A stretch of DNA of 64,000 bases, taken from Limnoglobus sp043757025. Its GTDB lineage: Bacteria > Planctomycetota > Planctomycetia > Gemmatales > Gemmataceae. The stretch is from positions 14,647-78,646 of the forward strand of contig JAYVQG010000110.1 in the NCBI GenBank assembly GCA_043757025.1. Reading direction: 5' to 3'. A model generated the notes under the pieces. It saw only the letters and a list, made by a program, of their open reading frames with translations. It was not told the DNA's origin and ran no database searches. The translations under genes and the position numbers were made by a program. Position 1 is the stretch's first letter. Each line of letters begins with the position of its first letter. Of the stretch, positions 33,006 through 45,303 are shown piece after piece.

Positions 33006-36000
33006 ATGCCCATCCCGGCAGTACGAATTATCGCCCCAACCGTCGAGCGGAACTTCGGTCGCTTCGGCGATGCCGCACAAGTTCCGAACCTCACGGAAGT
33101 CCAGACTCGCTCGTACGACCGCTTCTTGCAGCTCGACGTGGGTTACGATCGCCGAACCCCGACCGGTCTCGAAGGGGTGATGCGCGAGATTTTCCCGATT
33201 GAAAGCTACGACAAGAAATCGTCGCTGGAGTACATCAAGTACGAACTCGGCAAGCCGCGTTACGACCCCGACGAATGCCGTCAGCTTCGCCTGACGTACG
33301 GTCGGCCGTTCCGCGTCTGGTTGCGTTTGCGCAAGGCGGACGGCACATCGCAAGAGGAAGAAGTCTATCTCGGCGACATGCCGATCATGATTGGCGGCGG
33401 GGAGTTCATCATCAACGGGGCCGAGCGCGTCGTCGTCAGCCAGTTGCACCGTTCGCCGGGCGTCGACTTCGTCGTCGAGCGCGAAGCGGACAAGGATTTG
33501 CACTCGTGCCGGGTCATCCCGGAGCGCGGTAGCTGGATCGAAATCAACGTCACGAAGAAGGAAACCTTCGGCGTTCGCATCGACCAGTCGGGCAAGTTTT
33601 CGGCCGTGACGCTGTTGCGGGCCATGGACCCGCAATACAGCGGCACGCCGGCGATCATCCGCGAGTTCTTCACGCCGATTACGCTGAAAATGAAGGATGC
33701 CACGACCCGCGATAAGCTCGTCGGCAATCCCGAACTGACGATCCCACCGATGATCGCCGTCGACGAAGTGATCGACCCCGAAACGGGCGAAATCTACGTC
33801 GATGCAGGCAAGCCATTTACCCGCGACACCGTCGACAAGATCGCGCTCACGCTGATCAAAGAAGTCACGGCGATCGAGACGCCGAAAGACGGCATCGTTC
33901 TGCAATCGCTCGTCGAAGACGGTACCGATTCGCACGAATCCGCGTTGCTGAAAATCTACCAGCGACTGCGTCCGGGTAACCCGGCGCAACTCGACAAGGC
34001 CCGCGATCTGTTCAAGGAAAAGTTCGCGGATCCGAACCGCTATCGGCTCGGTCGCGTCGGTCGCTTCCGCATCAACCGCAAGTTCGATCAAAACGTTCCC
34101 GAAACCGAGATGACACTGCGTGCGGTGGACTTCGTCAACGCGATCAAGTACCTGCTCGATCTGCGTGCGGGTAAGGGCGGCGTCGACGACATCGACCACC
34201 TCGGGAATCGTCGCTTGCGGACGATCGACGAGCTGGCCGCCGACGAACTGCGTAAGGGCTTCCTGAAACTTCGCCGAACCGTGCAAGAGCGAATGGCGAT
34301 CAAGAGCCTCGAAGATATGTCCCCGCGGACGCTCATCAACCCGAAGAGCGTGTCGGCAGCGATCGAATACTTCTTCGGACGCAGCGAATTGTCGCAGGTC
34401 GTCGATCAAACGAACCCGCTCGCCCAGCTGACGCACGAGCGTCGTCTCTCCGCACTCGGGCCAGGGGGTCTGAACCGGAAGCGTGCGGGCTTCGAAGTCC
34501 GCGACGTGCATATTTCGCACTACGGCCGCATTTGCCCGATCGAAACCCCGGAAGGGACGAACATCGGTCTGATTTCTTCGCTGTCGATCTTCGCGGAAAT
34601 CGACGAGTACGGCTTCCTGATCACGCCGTACCGGAAGGCCCTGAAGGGCCGCCTGACGGAAGAAGTGGTGAAACTGCGTGCCGATGAAGAATCGCAACTG
34701 CGGATCGCGCCAGCCGACACCGAAACCGACAACGGTCGGATTTCCGTCGACCGCGTCAACGGTCGCGCCAGCGGCGATTTGACGACGATTCAAGCGGATA
34801 TGATCGATTATCTCGACATTTCGCCGAAGCAGATGGTCGGCGTGTCGGCCGGGTTGATCCCGTTCCTCGAACACGACGATGCGAACCGCGCGTTGATGGG
34901 TTCGAACATGCAGCGCCAGGCGGTGCCGTTGTTGGTGACCGAACCTCCGATCGTCGCAACCGGTCTGGAAAAGGAAGTCGCCAAGCACTCGGGGATGTTG
35001 GTCCGCGTGCAAGAAGAAGGCACGGTCGTTTACGTCGACTCCGAGCGAGTGAAGATCGAAGAAAAGGACAAGATCGTCCGCGAGTACGTGTTCCGCAAGT
35101 TCCACGGGTTGAACGAGCGAACCTGCTTGAACCAGAAGCCGATCGTCAAGATGGGCCAGAAGGTCAAGAAGTCGCAGATCATCGCCGACGGTGCGGCGAC
35201 GTACCAGGGCGAACTCGCTCTCGGCCGGAACGTGCTCGTCGCGTTCATGTCGTGGGAAGGTTACAACTTCGAAGACGCGATCATCATCAGCGAACGCCTC
35301 GTGAAGAACGACACGTACACGTCGTTGCACATCGAAGAGTTCGAGATCGAAATTCGCGAAACGAAGCTCGGTAAGGAAGAGTTCACCCGCGACATTCCGA
35401 ACGTGTCGCCGAAGGCGCTCTCGAACCTCGACGATCACGGTATCGTGGCCGTCGGTACGTTCGTGAAGCCCGGCGACATCCTCGTCGGCAAGGTTTCGCC
35501 GAAGTCGCGATCCGAACTGACGCCGGAAGAGAAGCTGTTGCACGCCATCTTCGGGCGTGCGGGCGAAGACGTCAAAAACGATTCGCTCGAAGTGCCATCG
35601 GGCATCGAAGGCGTCGTCATCGACACGCACCGATTCAGCCGCCGTGCCAGTATGACGGAAGACGAACGCAAGGAAATGACGCAGCACGAGAAGCGAATCG
35701 GCGGCGAGTATTCCGAAAAGATCGCCGCGCAGTTCCGCGAGTTCGTCGATGCACTCGAACAGATTCTCGACAAGAAGGAACTCAAAGATCCGAACACCGG
35801 CAAAACGCTCGGTGCCGACAAAGACGACGAAGTCATGGCCGAACAGGCCAAGGCATTCAAGCTCGAAAACCTCGACATTCGCAGCCCGGACAAAGTGAAG
35901 TCGGCGACGAAGGTTTACCACCGCCACTGGGAACGCATCCAGTTCTTCATCGACGAGCAAGAACGCAAGCTCAACTCGCTGAAGCGCGGCGACGAACTCG

Positions 36001-36746
36001 GTAGCGGCATCCAGCAGATGGTGAAGGTCTACGTCGCCACGAAGCGTGTGATCTCGGTCGGCGACAAGATGGCAGGACGCCACGGTAACAAGGGTGTGAT
36101 CTCGAAGATTCTCCCGGAAGAGGACATGCCGTACCTGCGCGATGGCACGCCGGTCGACATCCTGCTGAATCCGCTCGGCGTGCCGAGCCGGATGAACGTG
36201 GGCCAGATTCTCGAAACCCACCTGGGTTACGCCGCCGCGAAGCTCGGATTCAAAGCGGTAACTCCCGTGTTCGACGGGGCACCGGAAGCGGAAATCAAGG
36301 CGGCACTCGTCGAAGCGGGCGAGTCCGACACCGGCAAGAGTGTCCTCATCGACGGTCGCACCGGCGACCCGTTCGAGCAACCGGTGACCGTCGGCTACAT
36401 CTACATGCTGAAGTTGCACCACTTGGTCGACGACAAGGTTCACGCCCGGGCGACGGGGCCTTACTCGTTGATTACGCAACAGCCACTGGGCGGGAAGGCT
36501 CGCTTCGGCGGTCAGCGATTCGGCGAAATGGAAGTGTGGGCGCTCGAAGCCTACGGGGCGGCGTTCATCCTGCAAGAACTGCTCACCGTCAAGTCCGACG
36601 ACGTCGAAGGACGGACGAAGATTTACGAGAGCATGGTCAAGGGCGAGAACACGCTGGAAGCCGGCACGCCAGCCAGCTTCGACGTGCTCACGCACGAAAT
36701 CCGCGGCCTCGGGTTGAACATGCAACTGGAGAAGAAGCGGGTGTAA
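33006..36746 (+). CDS. rpoB: RNA polymerase beta subunit
   Basis: 1246 residues from ATG 33006 (MPIPAVRIIAPTVERNFGRF). Landmarks run along the length: FIINGAERVVVSQLHRSPGV, SQVVDQTNPLAQLTHERRLS (rifampicin region), ICPIETPEGTNIGLI, SWEGYNFEDAIIISERLV, GDKMAGRHGNKGVISK and GGKARFGGQRFGEMEVWALE. The C-terminus ends shortly after GLGLNMQLEKKRV. It forms the catalytic cleft of RNA polymerase with beta'. A repeat-rich gap of 363 bases separates it from rpoC. Confidence 0.98.
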   Translation: MPIPAVRIIAPTVERNFGRFGDAAQVPNLTEVQTRSYDRFLQLDVGYDRRTPTGLEGVMREIFPIESYDKKSSLEYIKYELGKPRYDPDECRQLRLTYGRPFRVWLRLRKADGTSQEEEVYLGDMPIMIGGGEFIINGAERVVVSQLHRSPGVDFVVEREADKDLHSCRVIPERGSWIEINVTKKETFGVRIDQSGKFSAVTLLRAMDPQYSGTPAIIREFFTPITLKMKDATTRDKLVGNPELTIPPMIAVDEVIDPETGEIYVDAGKPFTRDTVDKIALTLIKEVTAIETPKDGIVLQSLVEDGTDSHESALLKIYQRLRPGNPAQLDKARDLFKEKFADPNRYRLGRVGRFRINRKFDQNVPETEMTLRAVDFVNAIKYLLDLRAGKGGVDDIDHLGNRRLRTIDELAADELRKGFLKLRRTVQERMAIKSLEDMSPRTLINPKSVSAAIEYFFGRSELSQVVDQTNPLAQLTHERRLSALGPGGLNRKRAGFEVRDVHISHYGRICPIETPEGTNIGLISSLSIFAEIDEYGFLITPYRKALKGRLTEEVVKLRADEESQLRIAPADTETDNGRISVDRVNGRASGDLTTIQADMIDYLDISPKQMVGVSAGLIPFLEHDDANRALMGSNMQRQAVPLLVTEPPIVATGLEKEVAKHSGMLVRVQEEGTVVYVDSERVKIEEKDKIVREYVFRKFHGLNERTCLNQKPIVKMGQKVKKSQIIADGAATYQGELALGRNVLVAFMSWEGYNFEDAIIISERLVKNDTYTSLHIEEFEIEIRETKLGKEEFTRDIPNVSPKALSNLDDHGIVAVGTFVKPGDILVGKVSPKSRSELTPEEKLLHAIFGRAGEDVKNDSLEVPSGIEGVVIDTHRFSRRASMTEDERKEMTQHEKRIGGEYSEKIAAQFREFVDALEQILDKKELKDPNTGKTLGADKDDEVMAEQAKAFKLENLDIRSPDKVKSATKVYHRHWERIQFFIDEQERKLNSLKRGDELGSGIQQMVKVYVATKRVISVGDKMAGRHGNKGVISKILPEEDMPYLRDGTPVDILLNPLGVPSRMNVGQILETHLGYAAAKLGFKAVTPVFDGAPEAEIKAALVEAGESDTGKSVLIDGRTGDPFEQPVTVGYIYMLKLHHLVDDKVHARATGPYSLITQQPLGGKARFGGQRFGEMEVWALEAYGAAFILQELLTVKSDDVEGRTKIYESMVKGENTLEAGTPASFDVLTHEIRGLGLNMQLEKKRV

Positions 36747-36771
36747 TTCCGCAGGCGACAGGTGCTTCTCA

Positions 36772-36898
36772 TTGTAGCTGGGGTCTATGACCCCGGATCT
36801 TCTCTCCACCGGCCTCATGAGGCCAGCTACAAGAGTAGGTGTGGGTTTTATGACCCCCGGAGGCGATCTCTCCACCGGCCTCATAGAGGCCAGCTACA
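36772..36898. repeat. Two tandem copies of a palindrome-bearing repeat in the rpoB-rpoC gap
   Basis: Two units of about 55 bases (from about 36783 and 36845) share TCTCCACCGGCCTCAT and GAGGCCAGCTACAAGAG. The first contains the perfect palindrome GGCCTCATGAGGCC; the second has one extra base. TTGTAGCTGG at 36772-36781 is the inverse of the CCAGCTACAA that ends unit one, so the array is bounded by inverted arms. It looks like a dispersed intergenic repeat; no other copy was noticed in this window. Confidence 0.8.
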
Positions 36899-36920
36899 AG
36901 AGAAAGCCAGTGCCATTTGA

Positions 36921-37030
36921 GGTCGCCCACCCATGGTTACACCATGGGCTGAGTGAGCGATCCCTTCAGGACCGAAGAGCCAAACCCGCCTATGTAGGGT
37001 CGCTCTGTCATCCCAGGGTTTAACTTGGGA
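36921..37030. repeat. Three successive hairpins in the rpoB-rpoC gap
   Basis: Hairpin 1: CCCATGGT / ACCATGGG (36930-36948) with a 3-base loop. Hairpin 2: GAGCGATCCCT and AGGGTCGCTC, a 10-bp stem with one bulged T, enclosing about 30 bases. Hairpin 3: TCCCAGG / CTTGGGA (37011-37030). It may be a structured RNA or a composite intergenic repeat lying before rpoC. The remaining 79 bases up to rpoC show only an AT-rich stretch and GCGAGGA near the start. Confidence 0.65.
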
Positions 37031-37109
37031 TTGAACCGCGTTAGGAAGCTGTCGCGGAATTCAGACAAACGATATTCGAGACTAATACTCAAGCGCGAGG
37101 ATTTTATAA

Positions 37110-41420
<4,311 letters not shown>

Positions 41421-41450
<30 letters not shown>

Positions 41451-41505
41451 GTGCAACCGCGAAAATGACAACAAAAGCCACCGAGTTTCACTCGGTGGTT
41501 TTTTT
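41421..41505 (+). repeat. Direct repeat, left copy: rpoC tail plus terminator
   Basis: Covers the last nine rpoC codons, the stop, the spacer and the terminator stem. The counterpart 43791-43873 shares AGCCCGTTTCGT, GTGCAACCGCGAAA and TGACAAC exactly, with several substitutions and three small indels elsewhere. Marks the left edge of the second island. Confidence 0.85.
41478..41505 (+). terminator. Rho-independent terminator of rpoC
   Basis: Perfect 8-bp stem CCACCGAG / CTCGGTGG around TTTCA, followed by seven T. It starts 28 bases after the rpoC stop and closes the tuf-to-rpoC block. Confidence 0.9.
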
Positions 41506-41957
41506 GTTTTGCGGAAGTAAAGTCGCGTTCGATCCAGCGAACGTAGTGGAGCAGACGCAGTTTCGCGCGAACCGGGCCAGTCGATTAATGGCGTGATCTC
41601 GAGCCGCGCGGGGAATGGCAAGGTGAACACTCAGCGGATGAAGACAGGGAAAATTTTGGGCGCACTCACGTGATCGTATTTTTTGCATAGAAGAGTTACT
41701 CAATCAATGGTTCGGAGGCGGAGGAGGCGCGAAACGGATTGTTTCGCACAATCCGCACGCACCCTATTGCGACCGCCGCGCCGACCCGTTACTCTCGACC
41801 ATGTGGTCAAGTCGTAAGATTACGGACTTGGAACCATGTTGGCGTGTGACGTTCACATGCCAATCCCCTGTTCGGCAAGAAGGTGCATCATTTTGTTGCC
41901 GGCGCGTTGTCGTCAGAGTTGATGACCCCATAACTCGACGGCTTGAGGAGGCGATCA

Positions 41958-42464
41958 GTGGAACCGAAGCAATTGAATTCTGTCACGGAAGAAACGATGA
42001 AGGTCAAGTGGGCGTGTGCAGCGTTTTCCGCCCTCGGACTACTCACCGGCTTGTTGACTGGAATGACTGCTTCAAGCGTCGTAATTCCGGTTCTCGGTTT
42101 GATCTTTGCCTTACTTGGTGGGTCGATCGCAGCCTTTGTACAGAAACTGACAGTGACGCAGCTGAATCTCGCCATGAAATGTATCCTGTTTCTTTCGTTG
42201 TTTTGCATGGTCGGAGTCCTTGCTGGAATCGTCATTACCGAACACCAACTTCTTTCACCAATAAAGCCTACTCCAGATAATGAAGTGAACCCAACAAAGA
42301 CTCTTGAGGGCCGGAAATACTTAAAAGAAAATCTAATAGGCCCTGCGGCAAGCATCGATGCTAAGAGGCGTGACAAGAACGAGAGCTATGAGATAGCTTA
42401 CAAGGAGCTACTCGCGCTGGTCTACAAAATGGAACTGGAACTTAAGGAAAGGCCAGTCAAATGA
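41958..42464 (+). CDS. Small membrane protein, first gene of the second island
   Basis: 168 residues from GTG 41958, chosen because GAGGAGG lies six bases upstream; a TTG at 41943 is in frame. Three hydrophobic segments: ACAAFSALGLLTGLLTGM, VVIPVLGLIFALLGGSIAAF and CILFLSLFCMVGVLAGIVI. A charged C-terminal tail of about 70 residues (KRRDKNESYEIAYKELLALV) is probably cytoplasmic or periplasmic helix. No family recognised. Its stop overlaps the protease start, so the two proteins are made together and probably act together. Confidence 0.75.
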   Translation: MEPKQLNSVTEETMKVKWACAAFSALGLLTGLLTGMTASSVVIPVLGLIFALLGGSIAAFVQKLTVTQLNLAMKCILFLSLFCMVGVLAGIVITEHQLLSPIKPTPDNEVNPTKTLEGRKYLKENLIGPAASIDAKRRDKNESYEIAYKELLALVYKMELELKERPVK

Positions 42465-43756
42465 GGACAATCCAGACTTTTCTGTTCATTGCCATCCTCG
42501 CATTCCCGGCTAATGGAATTGCTGCCGACCCTGTGAAGGCTATCGTTTCGATCGAGGCGAAACTGCCGAGCGGGAAGAGTAACAACGGGACAGGGTTCTA
42601 TGCATCTGGCGATGGCTACATTCTCACTTGTTACCATCTCATTGAAGGGGCAAAGGAGATTGAGATCACGGACTCTTCACTGGTGTCACTAAAGAGCTCG
42701 GCTGACGAACTAGTAGTCGGAGCCGTGTCGGGCAAGTGGGACATCGCTATAATAAAAATCACAAAAAAAAACTATAAGACTCCTGCTTTCCTCGGGCTTG
42801 ATGGTGAAAGCTCCGGGAACCTCACAAAAAAAAACCAACTCCACGCAGTTGGTAACCCCCAGAGAATCCGGGGGCTACAATTCGACGCCAAACCCGCTCA
42901 AGACGGATTTATACAAAGTGGCAAATTGAATGACACGGATGGGAAGGCGTTATTTTCTTTGGAGAATGTAAACCTGATACCGTTACAGATGACCATCGGC
43001 AACGGCATGAGTGGAGCTCCCGTACTCAAAGATGAGAAGGCAGTCGGAATTCTGTCGGGCAGTCTCGTCAAGGACAAAGGCACCTTCGGAACATTGGCAT
43101 GGGCCATTCCCATCTCATATTTGTCGAAAGAAAATGCGGAAGGCTTTACAAACTTGTCCAAGCGACCGGAAGAAATCCGGAAGTGGCCCGCCCTCGAACT
43201 GATGTCGAGCAATGGGAAAAGCCTCTTCAGTCAACCGGACCTGGACCCAAAAGTTGAACGGCAACGCACTAAGGCACGTGAACTTCTGGCGAAGATGGAG
43301 CAATTATCAACGAAAATGCTTGAAGCCCCCGCCAAGAACCAGAAGGACCATGACGACTATTACGCTGATGTAGATGCTCGGATAAATGAAGCAGTGCAAC
43401 TCGCCGGGAAAATCGAGTCCGAGCTTATTAAGACCAAGTTCGAAGCAATCCTTCCCAAGGAGGCCCGGCGGGGTTTGTTTAGCTTCGATGCTCTCGCTTC
43501 AAATGTCGATCACATCAATGATGACGTGGAATTAGATCGGCGCCGCCTCAAATCCGCTTTTGAAGGGGCAAATGAGAACATGATAACACTCAAGAGCACT
43601 TCAAACCTCCTTCCCCTGTTGGCAGGGCGTTTTTTATTAAATTCTAAAATTCTTCGTAACTCACTTGACAAAGCCAAGAACGCCTTTGGCGATCTGCTAG
43701 TCGAAGAAATGGATGCAATTCAACTGATCTCTGAGGCACGCCGCACGAAACGCTGA
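42461..43756 (+). CDS. Secreted trypsin-like serine protease with helical C-terminal domain
   Basis: 431 residues. Signal peptide MRTIQTFLFIAILAFPANGIAA. The S1/DegP-type catalytic triad is His59 (YILTCYHLIEG), Asp94 (GKWDIAIIKI) and Ser184 (GNGMSGAPVL); in the usual GNSGGP signature the residue before Ser is Asn, here Met. After about residue 240 comes a long charged helical domain (QRTKARELLAKMEQLSTKML) instead of PDZ domains. It is periplasmic by prediction. Coupled to the upstream membrane protein. Substrate unknown; defence, regulated proteolysis or envelope control are all possible. Confidence 0.85.
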   Translation: MRTIQTFLFIAILAFPANGIAADPVKAIVSIEAKLPSGKSNNGTGFYASGDGYILTCYHLIEGAKEIEITDSSLVSLKSSADELVVGAVSGKWDIAIIKITKKNYKTPAFLGLDGESSGNLTKKNQLHAVGNPQRIRGLQFDAKPAQDGFIQSGKLNDTDGKALFSLENVNLIPLQMTIGNGMSGAPVLKDEKAVGILSGSLVKDKGTFGTLAWAIPISYLSKENAEGFTNLSKRPEEIRKWPALELMSSNGKSLFSQPDLDPKVERQRTKARELLAKMEQLSTKMLEAPAKNQKDHDDYYADVDARINEAVQLAGKIESELIKTKFEAILPKEARRGLFSFDALASNVDHINDDVELDRRRLKSAFEGANENMITLKSTSNLLPLLAGRFLLNSKILRNSLDKAKNAFGDLLVEEMDAIQLISEARRTKR

Positions 43757-43790
43757 ACTGCGAGAAAGCAGAAACGGGGACATTCAGGAT

Positions 43791-43873
43791 AACCGAGCCG
43801 CCCCAGCCCGTTTCGTAGGTGCAACCGCGAAAGTGACAACCGCGAGCCGCCGAGTTACTCTCAGTGGCTTTTT
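43791..43873 (+). repeat. Direct repeat, right copy: diverged rpoC tail and decayed terminator
   Basis: Aligns with 41421-41505 but with indels that break the rpoC frame. The terminator stem survives with one mismatch and one G-T pair (GCCGCCGAG / CTCAGTGGC, loop TTACT) and a TTTTTC tail. It probably still terminates the protease transcript. It lies 34 bases after the protease stop. Confidence 0.8.
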
Positions 43874-43922
43874 CATTCGGACAGCGTTCCGGTTCAACGC
43901 GAAACTCGATGAGACCGAATGA

Positions 43923-45020
43923 TTAAAACAACTCGAGCACGGGTGCCGCTTCGATGATTCTCACTGGCTTTCCATCGGGGCCGGGCATTGTCGTTGCGTC
44001 GGTGAAACCGAGCGCGTGGTAGATTGTTGCGACGAGTTCGGGACAACTGACCGGCCGATTTTTTGGCTCGCTGGCGATGGCATCCGATTCGCCGATGACG
44101 CGGCCACCCTTCACGCCGCCACCTGCCACGATCGCGGTCCAACACTTCCCCCAGTGATCGCGGCCACCGTTACTATTCACCCTCGGCGTGCGGCCAAATT
44201 CGCCGACTGCCACAACGAGCGTACTGTCGAGCAGCCCATTTAACATCAACGAATCGAGCAGAAACGTATAGCACTCGTCGAACTCGGGCGCGAGGTGGTT
44301 TCGGTAATCGCTCAGCGTCGTCCGCAAAGCGCCGCCGTCGGCGTGACAGTCCCATGTCACGCGATTGAAGAGCGATTCGTACGGGTTGATCGTTACGAAT
44401 TTTGCACCGGCGTAAACCGATTGTGCCGCGACTTCGCAGCATTCGTATAGCGTCGCGTCGTCGTCGTCCCAATAGGTGACACCGGGGTGACAATCCCTCA
44501 ACCATGCACCAGTGAAACAATCTCCCGGCTTCACGATTCCCAGGTCGGGTTGGCCGAATGGCAAAATCGACGTTCGGAACGGATCGAACTCGCCAGTCGA
44601 TGTCAGGTGATCGACCACGCTCCCGACCCACGGCCGTTCCTTACCCGCCTCGAACCGTCGGCCCGTATTCAATAGCTGAAATCCGTTTTCGTGGATCGGT
44701 GCAAACTCGTGATGCATTGTGCGAACGAGCGAAAATTGGTCGGCGATTGCAGCCATCTTGGGAAACAGTTCGCTGAAATGGGTACCCGGAATGCGTGTCG
44801 GAATGCTTCCGAACGGCCCGCGAATCTCGCTGGGCGCGTTCGGCTTCGGATCCCACGTATCGAGTTGGCTCGGCCCACCTGCAAGCATGAGTACGATGAC
44901 GCTTTTCGCTTTTCCCGTCGGTAAAAGTGCGGCTTTTGCCGTCGAACCGACCGCGAGTGACAACCCGGTAGCAGTGGCGGCTTTAAAGAAATCGCGACGA
45001 TTTTGCGTGTGAGTAGTCAT
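43923..45020 (-). CDS. DUF1501 protein with Tat-type leader
   Basis: 365 residues from ATG 45020 (MTTHTQNRRDFFKAATATGLSLAVGSTAKA): twin-arginine NRRDFFK plus a hydrophobic run. DUF1501 hallmarks are SVIVLMLAGGPSQLDTWDPK, FAPIHENGFQLLNTGR, AVGEFGRTPRVNSNGGRDHW and SCPELVATIYHALGF. The family is related to alkaline-phosphatase/sulfatase folds and is abundant in planctomycetes, usually beside DUF1549/1553 genes, which are absent here. Substrate unknown. Confidence 0.9.
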   Translation of the reverse strand: MTTHTQNRRDFFKAATATGLSLAVGSTAKAALLPTGKAKSVIVLMLAGGPSQLDTWDPKPNAPSEIRGPFGSIPTRIPGTHFSELFPKMAAIADQFSLVRTMHHEFAPIHENGFQLLNTGRRFEAGKERPWVGSVVDHLTSTGEFDPFRTSILPFGQPDLGIVKPGDCFTGAWLRDCHPGVTYWDDDDATLYECCEVAAQSVYAGAKFVTINPYESLFNRVTWDCHADGGALRTTLSDYRNHLAPEFDECYTFLLDSLMLNGLLDSTLVVAVGEFGRTPRVNSNGGRDHWGKCWTAIVAGGGVKGGRVIGESDAIASEPKNRPVSCPELVATIYHALGFTDATTMPGPDGKPVRIIEAAPVLELF

Positions 45021-45183
45021 GCCGACCTCGTCCCTTTGTGGGTTCGATGATTTCAGCACAATCGTAACGAACCGTTTCGCAAACGCAATCAAAATCGAAT
45101 GGCAAGTGCGATATCAACCAGGACCGAGGGTATTGTGGCACCCGCGATTCTGAATCGATTAGCGAATCGTCGAAGTTAGCGAT

Positions 45184-45257
45184 TGCACTTGGAGGGAGTC
45201 GAACCCCCAACCTACGGTGCCGAAGACCGTTGCTCTATCCAGTTGAGCTACAAGTGC
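45184..45257 (-). tRNA. tRNA-Arg (anticodon TCG)
   Basis: 74-nt cloverleaf on the minus strand, acceptor GCACTTG/CAAGTGC with discriminator A. Anticodon stem ACGGT/ACCGT encloses loop CTTCGGC, placing TCG at positions 34-36. T-arm GGGGGTTCGACTCCC. Confidence 0.93.
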
Positions 45258-45303
45258 GTCCGAATAGCTTACGATCCGTGGGCGTTGCGATCAATGGCGC
45301 GGC

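Larger units (their letters stand above)
41506..43790 (+). mobile_element. Second island: membrane protein plus trypsin-like protease, behind a duplicated rpoC tail
   Basis: 2.29 kb between two copies of the rpoC end and terminator. It carries two ATGA-coupled genes of lower GC content than the surrounding core genes, and no integrase or transposase. The leading 450 bases (41506-41957) are non-coding. They hold two hairpin-like inverted repeats, CAAGTCGTAA ... TTACGGACTTG and TTGGCGTGTG ... CACATGCCAA (about 41810-41870). These may be regulatory or mark an end of the element. The architecture parallels the pheA island. Confidence 0.7.

Noticed and set aside
32844..36884. 1346-codon minus-strand open frame across rpoB
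   Set aside because: Antisense shadow of rpoB produced by high-GC codon bias; no family resemblance and no start signal.
36787..37023. 78-codon open frame between rpoB and rpoC
   Set aside because: Made entirely of the intergenic repeats and hairpins; no coding signal.
41806..41890. Possible tRNA-like fold or attachment site in the second island
   Set aside because: Two hairpin-like inverted repeats are present, but no anticodon arm, T-loop consensus or acceptor pairing can be built, and no integrase gene is nearby.
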